64,000 nt of DNA, taken from Zanthoxylum bungeanum. Lineage: Eukaryota > Streptophyta > Magnoliopsida > Sapindales > Rutaceae. The position numbers were made by a program, and so were the translations under genes. The notes under the pieces are model-generated. The model was not told the DNA's origin, ran no database searches, and saw only the letters and a list, made by a program, of their open reading frames with translations. Location: NCBI GenBank assembly GCA_019454045.1, contig SKCR01034788.1, positions 34,010-98,009 of the forward strand. The letters run 5' to 3'. The first letter of the stretch is position 1. Every line of letters begins with the position of its first letter. Positions 38,093 to 47,997 of the stretch are shown one piece after another.

Positions 38093-39626
38093 CTCTAAAA
38101 TCCAAATGTCAAGTCTAGTTTTTACACTTATTTGTTCCATATTTTATCCTGATTGATTCCATTAAGTCTTGATTTTATTTTATCTGTAAAATAAACAAAA
38201 ACACATCAAAACGTTCATAAAACTCGGGAAACTATACAAAATATTAGGTCAAAAGAGCGGTAAATATTGATATTTTTTCCGCTCATCACACCCTCAAACC
38301 TAACATTTTACTAGTCCTCGAGCAAAACAAACAAAATAAAATAAAATAAACAACTGAAAATAAATTAAACTAAACCACTTTCGTAGGGATCACGGTTGCA
38401 TTTAGCGTATGCAATAAGCCTTTAAACCACTAGGTGTCCCTAGTGGACGAGTTGTAGTCTCATGAGGGCTTATAGCGACGATACCGACAAACATCAATGA
38501 AATGTAAAATCAAACACACAAAACAAGTTAGTGACTAAACAATTGAAAATCTTATATAAGTTAAGAATTATTTTCTTTCTTTCTATATTACCAAATAAGT
38601 AAATTCTCTAATTATTTTTACCATTCTCCATATACACAACCGACAAGGTATTAATCAAATCATTGTGACCATAATATTCATAAGTGTAGTTGAAAAGAGA
38701 GTAATATTTTTATCCTAAAGTTATATAATTATTCACACCTTTTTAACAATGAATTTTTTTTATAACATCTTTAATCTATGTATCGAGCTTTGGGTCAGTG
38801 ACTCCCAAACCAGTTGGCTTTAGGGCACTAGGTGTTAAGACACCCCTACAGACTTAATTACTCGGATCTAATATGTTTAAATTTTTTTTTATTAACATCT
38901 TCAATCCATGTAGCGAGCTTTGGGCCAATAACTCCCAAGCTAGTTGGCTTTAGGGCACTATGTGTTAAAACACCCATACGGACTTAATTACTCAGATCTC
39001 AGATGTTAAAAGTTCTACCGTTTTACGCGAACAATCTATGCTTACTGAGGCAAGATGCCGGGTTACTAGGTAGAAACTTTTATTAATATACACATTATTT
39101 ATTTTTATTCCATCGCTTTTTTAGATGCTTCATCCAATTAAACTATAACACTGAATATTACAATTTTTCACTTACAACTCATGATCGTATGTTACCATGC
39201 ATATTGATAATACCTGTCAACTGAGCATAAGAAGATCCAAATTAGTCCATATTATAGAGAATTCACAAATTAAATAATTCAACAAGAGATAAACAAAAAT
39301 AACTTGTTACGAAATAAGTTGAGATACGTTTCAGGAGTGGAATTTCCTCACACGGCTATCTCAAATACCATTCCACCTAGTTAGTCAAGTTAAAAACATA
39401 AAAACACAAAATATATATTTTTTATTTATTTTTTTATATATTGTTTTTCAAATTTTTGAATTTTAGACTAAAAACCAAGCAAAAACAACACAACAAAAAA
39501 TAAAAATAAGATACTAGTCAACTATTCTCCTCCCCCAAATCTAATTGAGATATTGTCCCCAATGTCTAAAAAGTAGAATAAGAGTTTAGAAAACAGTACC
39601 TGGTTAGCGTGGAATTAAAACGACAA
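38093..39626. other. Host retroelement, piece 3a, non-coding
   Basis: AT-rich, with no coding frame. Features include a CTAGTCCTCGAGCAAAAC block near 38310 and, on the minus strand, a TTGGGGACAATATC...TTTGGGGGAGGAG segment near 39520-39570. Both are of a kind I associate with gypsy 3' non-coding DNA, suggesting the host element is gypsy-derived and on minus. A direct repeat lies at 38755-39010. Confidence 0.55.
38755..39010. repeat. Direct tandem repeat, period 130 bp, two copies
   Basis: Copy 1 about 38755-38884, copy 2 about 38885-39010. Shared landmarks are AACATCT at 38764 and 38894, then GAGCTTTGGG and AGTTGGCTTTAGGGCACTA. The copies differ by roughly one base in eight, so the duplication is not recent. 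Confidence 0.9.
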
Positions 39627-40315
39627 CTAAAGGCTAAGATCCAGATTTATCCAAAGTTTCTTACCATGATCATTATCGGACCAATTTATCTTAGAAAGGA
39701 CTGGGTCAATTTGTGGTTCAAAGGCTAAAAGTTGGTCAATTAAATCATTGGTTGTTCTGGCAGTAAAGATGATATCTTTTACATATTTTGAAAGGAACCC
39801 ATTTCTTCGGGCATCATCGAGAAACACAAAAAGAAAGTCATAAAATCCATCACCATTAAACAGTCCAATTGGTTTCTGGTGTATGTTCAATTTTGCCCAA
39901 GATAATACTGTAAAAATTTTCTCCATTGTGCCCAAGCCATCTGGCAAAGCAATAAAATCATCAGCACGATTAATCATTTCAAAAAGTCATTCGGACATAC
40001 CTGGCACGATGCATTCATCTCCGTTTGATGGTCCTATAACATTCGCCTCTGCCAAAGGTTTTGGGATGATTCCCATAACTTGACTACCTCCTTCATGTAC
40101 AACCCTTGAAATGTACCCTGTTAGTCCAAGATTGCCACCGCTATATACTAAGTTCATATTCCTCTCAGCTATGACTCTACCCAATTCTTATGCTGCCTCA
40201 GTGAATTCTAGTTTAGAACTAGAACTAGTACTGCAAAACACACAGATGTTAACTAATCGTCTTCTTGAAGTTGGTTCTATTTTTTTTAATATTTCTTTCT
40301 CAAATATGGATGTCT
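39627..40315 (-). pseudogene. Processed (intronless) pseudogene of a LOG-like / lysine-decarboxylase-family protein
   Basis: LOG-family enzymes release active cytokinin bases from cytokinin riboside 5'-monophosphates in the cytosol. The minus strand shows the family from N to C terminus in one frame: NICVFCS, LVYSGGNLGLTG (usually VYGGG), MGIIPKPLA, FIALPDGLGTMEKIF, then IHQKPIGLFN. It ends at a stop at 39627. Two in-frame stops lie near 40198 (TAA) and 39986 (TGA). The PGGxGTxxE motif is altered at two sites: second Gly to Asp and final Glu to Lys. No start codon is visible; a stop precedes the frame near 40320. Plant LOG genes have several introns and this copy has none, so it probably came from mRNA. 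No poly-A tail or target duplication was recognised. About 220 codons remain, near family length. Confidence 0.87.
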
Positions 40316-40893
40316 ACAAGAGTGCAATGACGAGTTGAATTTATAGATCCTGAAGAAAATGTGATTAATAATAGCACTAGTACCTGCCAAATGACAATTA
40401 TTAGCTAAACAGTAAATAAATCGTGAAAGTAAAAAAATATGGATCCTGTCGGGGAAAATAAAGGAATTCACAACAGAAAAGAAAATTAAAGCAATTATTT
40501 AAGGCAACGGAATTGTGTACGCAATACGCGACTCGCTTGGTATATATATATTCATTAGGATGCATCTCGAGAATCCATTCCTCACTCAGCCATCACTAAT
40601 GAATTAAATCTCATCTTTGTGATTGTCAAACATCATTCCTCCTATCTTGCTCTGCCTTAAATGCTCCATTTGTGCTTTTCCCTACATAAATAACATACAA
40701 AATTAAAAATACAACAACATGTGTACACAAAATATTAAAACAGAAATTACAACAATAATAAAATTTCATGGGTTGCCTCCAACTAGCGTTAAATATTTCC
40801 TCTTCAGCCAGATGTGATCGAAGAGCATTTTTCAAGGAGGTTTCAGCGTGGTTTTGGACGTCCGAGTGAGGATAATCCCATGAGCGTTGCTTT
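40316..40893. other. Host retroelement, piece 3b, non-coding
   Basis: Continues the host element to the insertion site of E. It includes GGGTTGCCTCCAACTAGCG near 40770, a phrase common in plant gypsy non-coding DNA. A minus-strand frame at 40626-40982 crosses into the neighbouring LTR and is not credible. The last five bases, GCTTT, are the target duplication of E. Confidence 0.55.
40889..40893. repeat. Target-site duplication of element E, left
   Basis: GCTTT, identical to 60697-60701. Confidence 0.93.
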
Positions 40894-42990
40894 TGTAACA
40901 TCCCCGATCTGGGAGATGTTAACGGCAGAGGATAGACCGTACTAACCCCATAAGCCTCTGACTTCCAACCATAAATAGACACAACTATTCGTTTCTTTAA
41001 TTACTTCATTAAGTGTGGGACCGTAACCCAAACTTAAAATCATTACATATAAACTCTACATCTGAATCTGATAACTCAAAAACACACTTTTACAATGTCT
41101 GCCCCAAAGAGAAAGACTAATACAAAACTTTTAATTGAGTTTGACTAACACACACTCTATCTGACTTGTACTTGATGGAATCCAACCCTAGTGACTGCAT
41201 CAGTATCCCTCCTCCAGAGCCCGTCCTCCGAGAATACCTGCAGCCATAGAAAACTATGAGTGGGGGGTTAAATCATCGTACGATCTAAGTGATTGGATGA
41301 AAAACTAAAATACTGAAATAAATCATTTGGTTCTAAAACCAGAGTTTCAACAGAATAAACTATAGGAAAACTTTCTTTCTAAAAACTTCGTTTGAAAAAC
41401 TCTTTCATAAAACTTCTCTTTCTAAAGTCTGCTTTTGAAAGTCTGGTTTCTGAAAACTATTTTCTAAAACTTTGATTTCTGAAAACTGTTCTTTGAAGTC
41501 TGGTATCTGTGAATTGAACTATAACTGAAAAACTTGACGTATGAGAGCGTTACGTATCGTCGTCCCCCCATACGCCTAACTGTAGCCAGTAGTGCAAATC
41601 CATGACTTTGGGGTGTTACATATCGCCGTCCCCCAAAGCATGCCACTACTATCTCTGAAACTGGTAGTCTTGGGGTGTTACGTATCATCGTCCCCCAAGC
41701 CACTAAACCATAATTGGGGGTGCAAATCTATACTACCACCCAAGCTCTGAAATAAGGTTCTAGGGCGTACGTATCACTATCCCCCTAGCCCTGCTCTAGG
41801 ATCTGGGGGCGTTACGTATCACCATCCCCCCAGTCCTCTATATGTGCACATGTCTCTGTCCGTCAATTCCAACTGTATCAAGTTGCATGCTTGGGTGGGT
41901 TTTTCCCTCATGCCCTAAAAAATCATAAAACTCATGTTTTAAATCTTAAAATTGTATAAAAAATCTTCTGAATAATATTTCTGCGTCAAACATACTTAAA
42001 ACTTAAATCTTAAATCTTCATGAATAACTGTGATAAAAGTAATCTAACGCCCTAAAGCATAAAAATAAGTCTTTTTGTAAAATAACACAATATAAATCAA
42101 TTAAAAAAAGTAGTGTCCACTCACTGTTTTTGGAATCTGGCTGGTACTGGATCCTTCACCGAAGAGAGTTGCGATTCTTGTACATAATCTAGAGTCGGGA
42201 ACTTGATTAGCATGTAAGTGGTAAAAATGAAAATCGGAACTTAGCTAAGCTGAATGATGCATCAACATATTTTGTCTATAAGATTTATCATGCTTATATT
42301 TCGATGTAAGGTATGCATACGAACTGATACTAGACCTATAAGGCGGCCCCAAGCATGCTAGGAAGGAACATGGATGGCTTAAAACTGATTCGGGTTTCAT
42401 TTTGAACTCGCGTCGCGACGCAGGCCATGACGCTTCACGACGCGCATGAACCAGAGCCGTGCCCAAATTTTACTCTTTCGCGTCGCGACACAAAACCCTC
42501 CAGCGTAGCGACGCGACAGCAGTTTCCAGATTCTGTTTTTCTTCTTCAATTTCCATTCACCAAAATGCACAACCCTATCATTTCCATACTAAAACCAATG
42601 TTCAAAATATCATATTACTTTTAATTCTTCAAAAACCACATCATCGTCTCATCAACAACAACTTCAATTTATTCCATATAATCCATAACACTAAACCCAT
42701 TTCATCACTTTAATCTCATATTCTTAACTAACTCAAAATTTAGGGATTTCTCTGAATTTCCCACTCATGTAATGTCATTAAAGCAATTTCTAATATGCTT
42801 CTATTATCCATCTATTGTTTTATCATCAAATTCCATAATTCAAAATTTGGGTCAAAGGCTCTTACCTCTTCCTTGTGTGTTTTTTTATTCTTCAAGGTTC
42901 CATAGATGCCATACTTCTTGGCTCTACCTTCTTCTCTCTTTCTTTTCTTCTTCTTCTTCTCTTTGGAAGTTATAATTACTGGTCGTTACA
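40894..42990 (-). repeat. 3' LTR of element E (2097 bp)
   Basis: Starts on minus at 42990 with TGTAACGACCAG and ends at 40894. Five copies of GTTACGTATCRYCRTCCCCC lie at 41547, 41613, 41675, 41765 and 41809. Compared with the 5' LTR it lacks about 430 bp just inside its start (around 42957-42975), the U3 part that holds a TATA box in the other LTR. Confidence 0.93.
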
Positions 42991-43645
42991 AATTCTCCCC
43001 CCTTAAATAGGATTCGTCCTTGAATCCTCTTAAACTGTGGATCTTTTCATAAATCATGGGGTTTTTGGGTTTCTTACACATTACCAGATTTAACTGACTA
43101 TTTTGCCATCTCCTTTTATCCACTGTATCATTTCTCAATGATTTCTGAGTGCTACCAATATGCCACAGGATAATGTGACGATCGTATAGAACCTAGAATA
43201 TCATGGCTTGGAAGTTATAATTAGAGCTGTACACCAATTTGTTGGGGGTGAACTTCTCACTTTGTTGTGACTATTAGTATGATTTGGGCTTTTAAATATC
43301 AAATTATGCCTTGAACCTTTTACCATACTCTTTTCTTGGGTAAACTATTACAGAGTAGTGGTTCCAACTTGTTTTTATTTCATAAAATTATTATTATTGA
43401 GTATTCTTAACTGCTTCATTTCTGGTCCTCTAACTATGCTCAACTTTCCTTGTTCCCAAGAAATCTCTTCTTTTATATCCTTAATTATGCTCATTAATCA
43501 CTTAACTTGATCAGATTCTTAGCAGCTGGTACCTTTGATTTTTACTAAAATACGGATGTCTCCATACTGTACTCAATGCTCTTTTTGCTTCACTTGTCCA
43601 TCTTGATCTTAATATTATTTATTTTCACTAAGGTACTGTAGGTAC
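42991..43645 (-). other. Element E interior, left part: polypurine tract and non-coding DNA
   Basis: The minus strand at 42991-43005 is AAGGGGGGAGAATT against the LTR start, the polypurine tract. The rest up to the insertion point of D has stops in all frames and nothing recognisable. Confidence 0.75.
43641..43645. repeat. Target-site duplication of element D, left (imperfect)
   Basis: GGTAC here against TGTAC at 54602-54606; four of five bases agree. Confidence 0.75.
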
Positions 43646-44204
43646 TGCATTTTTGCATATAAGTCCCTATGATGAGTCTCATGTAGAGGCACTACCTTTT
43701 ATGTCACGGAAGTCACGGGAAACGGACGTCGGAAGGGGAAATTCAGAATAAGTATGTCATTGGATTCATTTCATAAGTTCACTGTTTTCATTCGTGCTGC
43801 GTTCGTGACCACGTTCGAACGTCAAGTAGATTGCGGGCATTCGTGTAGCATTTGAATCGGCGTTCGAACGGTGTCGGTATTTCTTGTTTTGCTGCTAGCC
43901 TCACACCCAAGCCCAATTAGCCCACCAAAGCCCATAAAACACATCCAAATTAATAAAATGTATATTTAACACATGGGGAATTAAATAAAATCTAAAAATC
44001 ATATACCAAATTAAAATCAATCAAATATATCCCTTCCTAATAAAACAAATTTCATGCCTAAATAAAACAAATTAAATATATTAACTTTCTAATTAAGCAT
44101 AATCTTGTCTCCAATCAATCTTGTGTTTTCCTTACATAATCATATCCTCCTTTAATGCACAAATCCCTTCCTTGTCAAACAAGGATTCACCCATCCCATT
44201 TGTC

Positions 44205-44212
44205 TATAAAAG
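44205..44212 (+). promoter_or_regulatory. TATA box of element D, 5' LTR
   Basis: TATAAAAG about 560 bp into the LTR, followed by a pyrimidine-rich stretch; transcription would start about 44235. The same box is at 51970-51977 in the 3' LTR. Strand agrees with gag. Prediction from sequence only. Confidence 0.7.
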
Positions 44213-45114
44213 AAACACATTACCAAGACACTTCCCCCTCTCCAATTCACGGACAGACAGCAAGAAAAAGCCCTAGTCCTCACGACCAAAACAAGAACAA
44301 GCATCAAAGAATTCTTTTTTTGATCCCTCACTCTCCATAACCGAAAATATCAAGCCCCCTAAACACCTCCCTATAGCCGAGAATCATCACCCAAAATAGT
44401 CTCCTAAAGCCACCAAAACTGCATCACCGAAACAGTCACAAAGCCCCACTGTAATCACCGCAAAACACCCTCTCTGAAACTGCCTAACATCACCGAATAA
44501 ACTGCCATAAAACTACACTGTACCTACCGAGAAACAACAGCCCTGCACCCCTGAAATTACCGAAAAACACACCCAAAACAGTAGCCTAAATATAGCAAAC
44601 ACATTGACCGTAAATCAGCAGTAAAACAACAGTAAAATAGCAGTAAAATAGTAGCGAAACGGAGCAAAAACGGTAGCTTGAACAGCGAAACAGCGAGAAA
44701 AAATGTTGAACAAGTGAACCGGAGGAGTTACGGAACATCCACCCATCCGACGACCGCGTACGGTACTTCCGAGAGTCGACATAAAAGGTTAGACCTGATG
44801 GCACTTTTCGTATTTATTTTTTTTCATCTTTTAACCGTTTTAGTTATTTATTTCGTATGAGAGTCGTTCATGGATGCATGTTGTGGCTTTGAATGAAATG
44901 GAAAATGTGTCGCCTCTTGTGGTATATAGGATGGAAACCCAGACATAAATTCCGTAGCCGAATCCGAATGGACGGTAGTGCGGTCTGTACTTGGGATACA
45001 CCTCCACGTACCACTTAAGCAAATGGCGCATATTTTGTTTTATGTTGTTTTGATTCATTTATTATCCGTTATTTAAATTCTGCATGTTATTTGTTTGTGT
45101 AATGATGAGATAAA

Positions 45115-45545
45115 GCGTATGGGCTTAGTAAGTTGGATTAAAGGTACTCCGTTTCGAGGGGTTAAAATCCTTTACCACGATGCTTTGTTGCGCCGGATGA
45201 CGTATATTCGGTTGAATGTAAGATGTGTACAATCGGGTATACAAAGTCTGATATCGTTGTCTTTATTTTTATATGCATTATGTCATTAGCGCATGGGCTT
45301 AGTAGGTTGGATTAAAGGTCCTCCGTTTCGAGGGGTTAAAATCCTTTACCATGATGCTTCGTCGTGCCGGATGACGTATATTCGGTTGAATGTAAGATGT
45401 GTTCAATCGGGTATACAAAGTCCGATATTATTGTCTTTATTTTTATGTACATTATGTTATTAGCGCATGGGCTTATTAAGTTGGATTAAAGGTCCTCTAT
45501 GTCGAGGGGTTAAAATCCTTTACCATGATGCTTTGCCGCGCCTTG
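45115..45545 (+). repeat. 174-bp tandem repeat in the 5' LTR of D (about 2.5 copies)
   Basis: Units start at 45115, 45289 and 45463, each opening GCGYATGGGCTTA and containing CGAGGGGTTAAAATCC and, in the full units, GTATACAAAGTC. The last unit is partial. The same array is at 52845-53276 in the 3' LTR (units at 52845, 53019, 53193). The period of 174 is held exactly. Confidence 0.92.
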
Positions 45546-45637
45546 TAGCCTGTTATTATTTATTAGGTGTCATCTATTCACCCGTTCACGTATGTGTCAT
45601 GTTGTTTACTATTTTTTTGAGGTCACTACTGTAATCC

Positions 45638-46000
45638 CATTCGAAGCACGAACGCATGTTTTCCATCTCAGTTCGTTCGAATGCGTTTACGAACGCTATA
45701 CGAACGCAAACCTTCTATTTACCGTTCGAACGCGCTTACTAACGCTACTCAAACGCGCATGTATTTCCTCTATTTTATCATGCATCAAGTCTGGTCTCGT
45801 TCGAACGCGTTCTCAAATGCTATACGAACGTGAACCTTTCGTTTACCGTTCGAACGCGTTTACGAACGCTACTCGAACGCGAATACATTTTGATTCATCA
45901 GGTCCTGTCCCGTTCGAACGCGTTCTCAAATGCTATATGAATGCGAACCTTCTGTTTACCTTTCGAACGCGTTTTCAAACGCTACACGAACGCGCATACA
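45638..46000 (+). repeat. CGTTCGAACG-rich repeat zone in the 5' LTR of D
   Basis: Irregular repeats of about 60-70 bp built on the 10-bp palindrome CGTTCGAACG followed by CG. Exact palindromes lie at 45723, 45798, 45847 and 45911, with ACGAACGC and TCGAACGC variants between. The zone is CpG-rich in an AT-rich setting. It creates a spurious 151-codon frame (45592-46047). The 3' LTR counterpart is 53368-53745. Confidence 0.9.
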
Positions 46001-46436
46001 CTGAACTGTGTCATTTTCATCACATGTCATGCATAATTGTTTCTTAGGTGATTTATCTTGTATCATGTAATCAATCATACTTTTTGTATCCCTGCATTTA
46101 TCTATTTGATGTGTTCATGAGATGGTATTCAAGCATGATTAGGCCGTTAGTATGTTACTTGGTTCTTAAGCATGATTTAGCCTTTTTGGTTGTTCATTTT
46201 CAAGCATGATTAGTCATTTATTTTGCGTTTGGAATTTGCGTTATGTCTAGGTTGTTATTTGTTTTCCGCATTATATGATCGAAGTATGTTCATGAGATTT
46301 CTGTGTGCTATTGCATGTTCGCCGTTATTCCAATTTGCTTTCATGCGTGATTGTACAATTATTATCTACTAGCATGCCTATGATCGAATGTAATGTGCTT
46401 ATGACATTGCATGCTAGCCGTATTTATCTTTATGCA

Positions 46437-46550
46437 TGCAAATTTGGACATAGATTATATGTAAATAGGTTGTATGCAAATTGGGACATAGATTATATGT
46501 AAATAGAATGTATGCAAATTCAGACATAAGTTATATGCAAACTTATGAGC
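46437..46550 (+). repeat. 38-bp tandem repeat, three copies, 5' LTR of D
   Basis: Units begin TGCAAATT at 46437, 46475 and 46513 and contain GACATAGATTATATG. Also at about 54183-54296 in the 3' LTR. Confidence 0.9.
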
Positions 46551-46851
46551 CTTGTACTTATGCATGCGAAATTAGGAGTAAATTATCCTTGGAAATAAAT
46601 GTTGCTTAGGCTTGGTTAAATTATTACACAAATCATTTCATTACAAGTGGCATAAGTAAGGGACCATTCCGAACCCAACGGTTTGAGGTCTTCCCTTGCG
46701 AGGGGTGAGTGCGGCCTTAAATCTTTGTCCCGGTTCACACCGGGTGGCGACTCCATCATTCTCTGGTTTAGTCCCCCGTGGGCTACTCCATACACCCAAC
46801 CGGGCCGCGAGCCTGGAACAATATGTGTCACCCAATTTATGTGTTCCCACA

Positions 46852-46871
46852 GTCTGGCGACTCCACTGGGG
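46852..46871 (+). other. Primer-binding site of element D
   Basis: GTCTGGCGACTCCACTGGGG directly after the LTR. The TGGCGACTCC...TGGGGA form is the one I know from plant Tat/Ogre elements, where it pairs with an arginine tRNA; not the methionine type used by the copia copies here. A similar GGTGGCGACTCCA lies inside the LTR at 46744. Confidence 0.85.
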
Positions 46872-47830
46872 ATAGAGAATCGGCCCCGAAATGATGTCTT
46901 GTAATGTTTGGATTTGTGCTTTAATTGATCGTGTCTACTGTGGGTTAAAATGGGTTTAATCAAAAGCACTTTTAAGGCTGGGTAATGGTTTGGTGTCTTC
47001 CTTCATTCACTACCTTTCTATAAGGAAAATCTGTGAAGGCACCTAGATAATCATTAACTTGTAGCCTATTGTGATGGACTAATTTGGAGGACTCATTGTT
47101 TATTCCTGTCACCAAGCGATAAGAGCCTATGAGGCTTGGGTTTTTAAGAGAGTTCGCTCCGCCCTCCCTCTGGGGAATCTACAATGGGAAATCCATTTGA
47201 CAGTCAGTCACACACCATAACTCGTTGGCACGTACTGTAAGGTATAAAAAAGGTGCGCTCACTTGGTCGCTCGAACCCTTGAGTGGGGAGACCTAGTTGT
47301 GGGAAATCTTTCGCCAGCGAGAGTCTTTGTCTACACTCCTGCAAACCCACACGTAGACCATAGTTGTATGGCCTATAGCAACTATTTCCTTGTGCTTGTG
47401 GACCATCCTCATTTGGATGCAGTTGACTTCTTGTCAGAAATGCGAACTTGTTGGGCCATTTAAACTGGGTCGAGTTCGTATCCTATGATAATTGGGCAAA
47501 AGTTTCTGAAATATTGATGGGCCACTCTGTAGAAATTATTTATGTATGCTTGTGTTTGGGAACATTGTCGTTTGGATCCATTCGGACCTTTTTTCATGAG
47601 GTATGGGCTTGTTGGGCCATTTAAACTGGGACAAGAACATATCTTATGATGATTGGGCCAAAAGCTTCTAAAACGCCAATGGGCCATTATATGTTTGTGT
47701 TTAGGAACATTATCATTTGGATACGGTTGGACTTCTTGCCATGAGATGTGAACTTGTTGGGCCATTTAAACTGGGACGAGTTCACTCCTATGACAGTTAG
47801 CCCAAAAGCTTCTAAAATGATGATGGGCCG
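46872..47830 (+). other. Leader of element D with about 150-bp repeats
   Basis: Non-coding leader. From about 47400 to 47830 three imperfect tandem units share CTTGTTGGGCCATTTAAACT (near 47447, 47608 and 47753; spacing 161 and 145 bp) and GGGCCAAAAGCTTCT. No frame here continues into gag until 47833. Confidence 0.8.
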
Positions 47831-47997
47831 ATTTGTGTGAAAATTTTAATGACTTGATATATTCCTTGTATCGCATGCATCTCATTCGTCTCATGCATAC
47901 ATATATCCTGTTAACACCCTCTATGTCTATAAAAGATATCATAGAGTCCCGTTGGGTTAGGGAAGAGGGAAAACTCACTAAAAGGCCGGTAACAAAT

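Larger units (their letters stand above)
43646..46851 (+). repeat. 5' LTR of element D (3206 bp)
   Basis: From TGCATTTTTGCATATAAG to TTCCCACA. Contents in order: TATA box 44205, a CCGAAAC-rich stretch (44340-44580), 174-bp repeats (45115-45545), a CGTTCGAACG-rich zone (45638-46000), 38-bp repeats (46437-46550), and near the end a TGGCGACTCCA block like the primer site. Compared with the 3' LTR, about 20 bp is missing near 45640. Confidence 0.94.

Noticed and set aside
40626..40982. 118-codon minus-strand frame
   Set aside because: Crosses the boundary between host element and E LTR, so it cannot be an old gene.
45592..46047. 151-codon frame inside the 5' LTR of D
   Set aside because: Produced by the CGTTCGAACG repeat zone; the 3' LTR copy breaks the frame.
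46616..46969. 117-codon minus-strand frame at the D LTR end, also near 54366 and 63428
   Set aside because: Antisense to the LTR, recurs because the LTR recurs; no sign of coding use.
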